A DNA stretch of 8,660 nucleotides from an uncultured Ruminococcus sp. (GTDB taxonomy: Bacteria > Bacillota > Clostridia > Oscillospirales > Acutalibacteraceae): the NCBI GenBank assembly GCA_902762335.1, contig CACWNZ010000157.1, positions 1 to 8,660 on the forward strand, in the 5' to 3' direction. The notes under the pieces are model-generated. The model was not told the DNA's origin. It made no database searches and was given only the letters and a program-made list of their open reading frames with translations. Of the stretch, positions 5,567-8,660 are shown one piece after another; position 1 is the first letter of the stretch, and the number at the start of each line of letters is the position of its first letter. The position numbers were made by a program, and so were the translations under genes.

Positions 5567-5764
5567 ATGCCCAAGATCAAGACACACAGCGGAGCAAAAA
5601 AGCGCTTCAAGCTTTCAAAGACCGGTAAGGTCATCCGTGCGCACGCAAACAAGTCACACATTCTTAACAAGAAGACCACAAAGCGCAAGAGAGGTCTCAG
5701 AAAGACCGTTGCTGCCGATAAGACGAACGTAGCAGCTATCAAGCAGCTTATCCCCTATAAATAA
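5567..5764 (+). CDS. rpmI: 50S ribosomal protein L35
   Basis: The 65-residue, strongly basic protein begins MPKIKTHSGAKKRFKLS and contains GKVIRAHANKSHILNKKT, the standard L35 pattern; it binds 23S rRNA in the large subunit. The start at ATG 5567 is fixed by CAAGGAGGAG upstream and by the conserved N-terminus. An in-frame ATG at 5519 lies inside infC and is not needed. The gene follows infC by 25 nt and has no promoter of its own. Confidence 0.98.
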   Translation: MPKIKTHSGAKKRFKLSKTGKVIRAHANKSHILNKKTTKRKRGLRKTVAADKTNVAAIKQLIPYK

Positions 5765-5812
5765 TCGACGGCTCGTGCAACAATAAAATAAGTATTATCG
5801 GAGGTATATAAA

Positions 5813-6166
5813 ATGGCAAGAGTAAAGGGTGCGCTGGCTACGCGCAAAAGAAGAAAAAAGGTCTTAAAGCTTGCAAAGGGCTATTGGGGCGCTAAGAGCA
5901 AGCACTTCAAAATGGCTAAGGAAGCCGTAATGAAGAGCGGCAACTATGCATATATCGGCCGTAAGCAGAAGAAGAGAGATTTCAGAAGACTCTGGATCAC
6001 CCGTATCTCTTCGGGCTGCAAGGCTAACGGAACAAACTATTCTACATTCATGAACGGACTCAAGAAGGCAGGCATCACTCTCAACAGAAAGATGCTCTCC
6101 GAGATCGCTATCGCTGACGCTCAGGCCTTCACTGCTCTTGTAGAAAAGGCAAAGGCGGCTCTCTGA
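5813..6166 (+). CDS. rplT: 50S ribosomal protein L20
   Basis: L20 is a primary 23S rRNA-binding protein needed early in 50S assembly and, in Firmicutes, the likely repressor of this operon through the infC leader. The 117 residues match the family length. The basic N-terminal arm (MARVKGALATRKRRKKVLKL, then KGYWGAKS) is followed by the hallmark KRDFRRLWITRI and the globular C-domain with NGLKKAGITLNRKMLSEIA. The ATG is set by CGGAGG about 9 nt upstream. It comes 48 nt after rpmI and is the last gene before a strong terminator. Confidence 0.98.
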   Translation: MARVKGALATRKRRKKVLKLAKGYWGAKSKHFKMAKEAVMKSGNYAYIGRKQKKRDFRRLWITRISSGCKANGTNYSTFMNGLKKAGITLNRKMLSEIAIADAQAFTALVEKAKAAL

Positions 6167-6176
6167 TAAAAGCTTC

Positions 6177-6211
6177 GGCACCTAAGTGAAAAGTCTTAGG
6201 TGCCTTTCTTT
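6177..6211 (+). terminator. Intrinsic terminator of the infC-rpmI-rplT operon
   Basis: GGCACCTAAG (6177-6186) pairs perfectly with CTTAGGTGCC (6195-6204) around an 8-nt loop, followed by TTTCTTT (6205-6211). It begins 10 nt after the rplT stop. No convincing promoter fits in the 33 nt before the next gene, so that gene may depend on readthrough. Confidence 0.92.
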
Positions 6212-6244
6212 ATAACTATCCCTTGACCGAAAGGCGGCTTTTGT

Positions 6245-6775
6245 ATGGAAAAGAATATCGTGCTCATAGGAATGCCCGGCTGCGGTAAAAGCACCGTAGG
6301 CGTTGTGCTTGCAAAGATAACGGGCTTCCGCTTTCTTGATGCCGACCTCGTTCTTCAGGAGAAGGAGGGAAGGCTCATCAGCGAGATAATAAGGCAGGAG
6401 GGGCTTGAGCCCTTTATTAAAATAGAAAACAGGATAAACACAGGCATAAACGCGGTAAAAACGGTAATAGCCACGGGCGGCAGCGTAGTGTACGGCAAGG
6501 ACGCAATGAGACATTTCAAGCGCTCGGGCATTATTGTGTATATAAGACTGCCCTACGAGGAGATAGAGGCAAGGCTCGGGGATCTGACGGCAAGAGGCGT
6601 TGCCATAAGAGAGGGTCAGACCCTCAGAGAACTCTATGACGAAAGACAGCCCCTTTACGAGCAGTATGCCGACATCACGGTGGACGAGAAGGGTCTGGAT
6701 ATTTCCCGCACCGCGCTGTATATAAGAGACAGGGTAAGGGAATATATATCGGAGGCAAAAAATGATAACGAGTAA
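6245..6775 (+). CDS. Shikimate kinase-like P-loop kinase, substrate uncertain
   Basis: The 176-residue protein has the size and fold markers of shikimate kinase. These are Walker A GMPGCGKST (9-17, Lys15), LDAD with Asp32 and Asp34, ATGGS at 76-80, a lid Arg117, and ERQPLYEQYAD with Arg134. Two substrate-site positions differ. The conserved FRxxE, whose Arg58 grips shikimate in the Mycobacterium enzyme, is FIKIE here (Ile58). The GGG loop is GGS. ATP binding should be intact, but phosphorylation of shikimate is doubtful; such proteins in Clostridia are usually annotated as shikimate kinase. The ATG follows AAGGCGG (6231-6237) by 7 nt. The 3' end overlaps the methyltransferase gene by 14 nt, and no other aromatic amino acid gene is in view. 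Alternatives are a divergent AroK using other contacts or a kinase for another small molecule. Confidence 0.88.
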   Translation: MEKNIVLIGMPGCGKSTVGVVLAKITGFRFLDADLVLQEKEGRLISEIIRQEGLEPFIKIENRINTGINAVKTVIATGGSVVYGKDAMRHFKRSGIIVYIRLPYEEIEARLGDLTARGVAIREGQTLRELYDERQPLYEQYADITVDEKGLDISRTALYIRDRVREYISEAKNDNE

Positions 6776-7544
6776 GGACAACGAGCTTATCAAGGACTGC
6801 GCTAAGCTGATCTCGAGCGCTAAGTACAGAAGGGAAAAGGGGCTTTTCGCCGCAGAGGGGGCAAGGCTGTGCACCGACGGAGTTATCTCGGGCTCTGCGC
6901 CCGCGGTGTTCCTTTATACCGCTTCCGCAAGGGATAAGTATAAGGAAGAATTCTCACTTATAAACGGCGCGGCTGAAAGAAGCGAGGAGATAAGCGAAGG
7001 CCTTTTCGTTAAAATTTCCGATACCTCGGCGCCGCAGGGCTTTTTGTGTATTTTTCATACACTTGACAAAACGGATAATTCGTATAAAATAAATAAACAG
7101 GGACGATACGCGGCGCTTGAGAATATTCAGGATCCCTCTAACATCGGCACTATATTAAGAACTGCCGAGGCGTTGGGAGCTGACGGAGTGATCCTATCCC
7201 GCGACTGCTGTGATATTTACTCGCCCAAGGTGGTGCGCGGCAGCATGGGGGCGGTATTCAGACTGCCCGTGATGATCGCGGAGGATATGACGGCGTATAT
7301 TTCGGATCTTACCGCAAGGGGCTTCAATACCTACGCATCTACTCCGCACGAGGCGGAGGATATAAGCGCTCTGTCCTTTGAGGACGGCGGCATTATGCTT
7401 ATAGGCAACGAGGGCAGCGGACTAAGACCCGAAACGATTGCCGCCTGCGGAAAAAGCGTGCGCATAAATATGAGAGGCAGGGCGGAATCGCTCAACGCGG
7501 CGGCAGCCGCAGCGATATTGTTATTTAAGCTGACGGAACAGTAA
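6762..7544 (+). CDS. SpoU/TrmH-family RNA 2'-O-methyltransferase (YsgA-like)
   Basis: This 260-residue protein is a SPOUT-class enzyme that should transfer methyl from SAM to a ribose 2'-OH in rRNA or tRNA. An N-terminal substrate-binding domain (about 1-105) carries KYRREKGLFAAEGARL, typical of the family. The knotted catalytic domain holds motif 1, NIQDPSNIGTILRTAEALGA (121-140, catalytic Arg133), motif 2, IGNEGSGL (214-221), and motif 3, RAESLNAAAAAAIL (240-253, Asn245). The ATG at 6762 has GGAGG 6 nt upstream. The start lies inside the previous gene (14-nt overlap), so the two are co-translated. Closeness to rplT recalls the Bacillus ysgA-pheS-pheT neighbourhood, but pheST are not here. 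The exact nucleotide target cannot be read from the sequence. Confidence 0.93.
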   Translation: MITSKDNELIKDCAKLISSAKYRREKGLFAAEGARLCTDGVISGSAPAVFLYTASARDKYKEEFSLINGAAERSEEISEGLFVKISDTSAPQGFLCIFHTLDKTDNSYKINKQGRYAALENIQDPSNIGTILRTAEALGADGVILSRDCCDIYSPKVVRGSMGAVFRLPVMIAEDMTAYISDLTARGFNTYASTPHEAEDISALSFEDGGIMLIGNEGSGLRPETIAACGKSVRINMRGRAESLNAAAAAAILLFKLTEQ

Positions 7545-7557
7545 GACGGAGGTCGCT

Positions 7558-8660
7558 ATGGACAGCAGTATATATTCGATATGGCTGACCACCTGTTTAG
7601 GACACGTACACAGGAGGTCAAAGGCTGTAATGGAGGCGTTTGAAAGCGCCGAGCAGCTTTTCAGAGCCGATGAGAAGGAACTCAGGCTTTCCGGCGTATT
7701 CACGAACGCCGAGATCGGCAGGCTCATGAACAAGAAAAAGCTCGACGTTGCAAAGCGTATATATGAAAGAGCGGTAGAGGCAGGGGACAGGGTGATAGAT
7801 GCTTCCTCTGCCGAATACCCCGCGTGCTTCCGTGAGCTGTCCTATCCGCCGTTTCTGATCTATATAAGAGGCAGACTGCCTGCTCACAGCGGTATCTGCG
7901 CGGGAGTAGTCGGCACGAGAGAGGCGACTATGGTGGGCAGACAGACTGCCTTTGATCTGTCTTATAATCTCACCAAAAACAACGTGCTGATAATCAGCGG
8001 AGGCGCTCAGGGCATAGATACTCAGGCTCATAAGGGGGCGCTTCAGGCGGGCGGCAGCACTATATGCGTGCTCGGCTGCGGAACTAATGCCTTTTATAAT
8101 ATGGAAAACGCCGACCTGCGAAAAGAGATAGTCAGGCACGGCGCGATAATAACCGAATATCCGCCCGACTCTATGCCTACGGATAATTCCTTCCCCCAGC
8201 GCAACAGGCTCATAGCGGCGCTGTCGGACTGCTGTATCATCGTGGAGGGCGGACTCGGCAGCGGCTCGCTGATAACGGCGGCTAAGGCGGCGGAGCTTTC
8301 AAGAAGGATCTTTGCCGTGCCGGGAAGTCTTGACAATCCAAGGGCGATGGGCTCCAATATGCTGCTTACCGCGGGGGCTCTTGCGGTAGTCAGTCATAAG
8401 GACGTGCTGAAATGGTACACGGGCGCTCACAGAGATGTAAAGGCGGGCTATATCGACTGTCAGGAGATAGGCGTAATAAGGGATACAAAGTTTCGTGATG
8501 CAAGAATGGGCTCGGTTTATGAGCCGGAGGAGAAAAGCCCGGTCAATGCCGACGATCGTATCCCGGACGTCGTGACAAGACCTGCCGATATAAAGGAGAG
8601 CCGTCCGGAAGATCCCCCTGAAGCAAAAGAAAAAGCTGCCGAAAAAACCAAAAGCGACCT
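7558..8660 (+). CDS. dprA: DNA-processing protein DprA (Smf), 3' end beyond window
   Basis: DprA binds incoming single-stranded DNA during transformation and loads RecA; it is also widespread in bacteria not known to be competent. The frame is open from ATG 7558 to the edge, 367 residues. An N-terminal helical region (1-100) precedes the Rossmann-like DprA core. The core shows GVVGTREATMVGR (116-128), ISGGAQGIDTQAHKGAL (146-162), GCGTNAFYNMENADL (173-187), FPQRNRLIAALSD (212-224), SGSLITAAKAAELSRR (235-250), and FAVPG followed by GSNMLLTAGA. All are family signatures. GGAGG sits 5 nt before the ATG and the gene starts 13 nt after the methyltransferase stop, so they share a transcript. After residue 310 the sequence becomes charged and Pro-rich, looking like a disordered linker; the usual C-terminal winged helix, if present, is outside the window. 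Confidence 0.95.
   Translation, partial: MDSSIYSIWLTTCLGHVHRRSKAVMEAFESAEQLFRADEKELRLSGVFTNAEIGRLMNKKKLDVAKRIYERAVEAGDRVIDASSAEYPACFRELSYPPFLIYIRGRLPAHSGICAGVVGTREATMVGRQTAFDLSYNLTKNNVLIISGGAQGIDTQAHKGALQAGGSTICVLGCGTNAFYNMENADLRKEIVRHGAIITEYPPDSMPTDNSFPQRNRLIAALSDCCIIVEGGLGSGSLITAAKAAELSRRIFAVPGSLDNPRAMGSNMLLTAGALAVVSHKDVLKWYTGAHRDVKAGYIDCQEIGVIRDTKFRDARMGSVYEPEEKSPVNADDRIPDVVTRPADIKESRPEDPPEAKEKAAEKTKSD

Noticed and set aside
6211..6216. TATAAC as a -10 box for the kinase gene
   Set aside because: No -35 box lies at suitable spacing and the site overlaps the terminator tail of rplT, so I did not list it as a promoter.
6182..6874. A 230-codon minus-strand frame
   Set aside because: It is antisense to the kinase and methyltransferase genes, which have clear motifs; no independent coding signal is seen.

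Overview
The window reads as chromosomal core sequence from a Gram-positive anaerobe of the class Clostridia, most likely a Ruminococcus-like member of the Oscillospiraceae. Three things support this: the tgt-yajC-TIGR04086-SCIFF-SCIFF maturase gene order, the infC-rpmI-rplT operon with a leader attenuator and an ATT start, and strong AGGAGG-type ribosome binding sites with canonical sigma-A promoters. The assignment to family is inference from gene content and style; no database was searched. Every gene is on the + strand, and I see no insertion sequence, prophage, tRNA, rRNA or CRISPR array.

Left part (1-2600). The 3' end of a hypothetical protein with an Imm33/DUF2185-like region overlaps tgt (tRNA-guanine transglycosylase) by 4 nt. 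An intrinsic terminator follows tgt. A near-consensus promoter (TTGAAA-17-TATAAT) then drives yajC, a SecDF accessory protein, which has its own terminator.

Middle part (2600-4800). A small polytopic membrane protein of TIGR04086 type precedes a RiPP (ribosomally made, post-translationally modified peptide) locus. The locus holds scfA, encoding the 48-residue six-cysteine SCIFF precursor (3108-3254), and scfB, encoding its radical SAM/SPASM maturase (3330-4739). A terminator-like hairpin lies between the two, which would make precursor more abundant than enzyme. No dedicated protease or exporter is in view. A perfect 14-bp hairpin without a U-tract follows scfB.

Right part (4800-8660). A consensus promoter (TTGACA-17-TATAGT) starts a leader of about 165 nt. 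The leader is folded and ends in an attenuator, as in the L20-controlled infC leaders of Firmicutes. Then come infC (IF3, started by ATT), rpmI (L35), rplT (L20) and a terminator. A further tight cluster follows: a shikimate kinase-like P-loop kinase lacking the conserved shikimate-binding arginine, a SpoU/TrmH-family RNA methyltransferase overlapping it by 14 nt, and dprA, which runs off the right edge. Most of the window is housekeeping: tRNA modification, secretion, translation initiation, ribosome assembly, rRNA/tRNA methylation and DNA uptake or recombination. The conserved ranthipeptide locus is the most biologically distinctive element.
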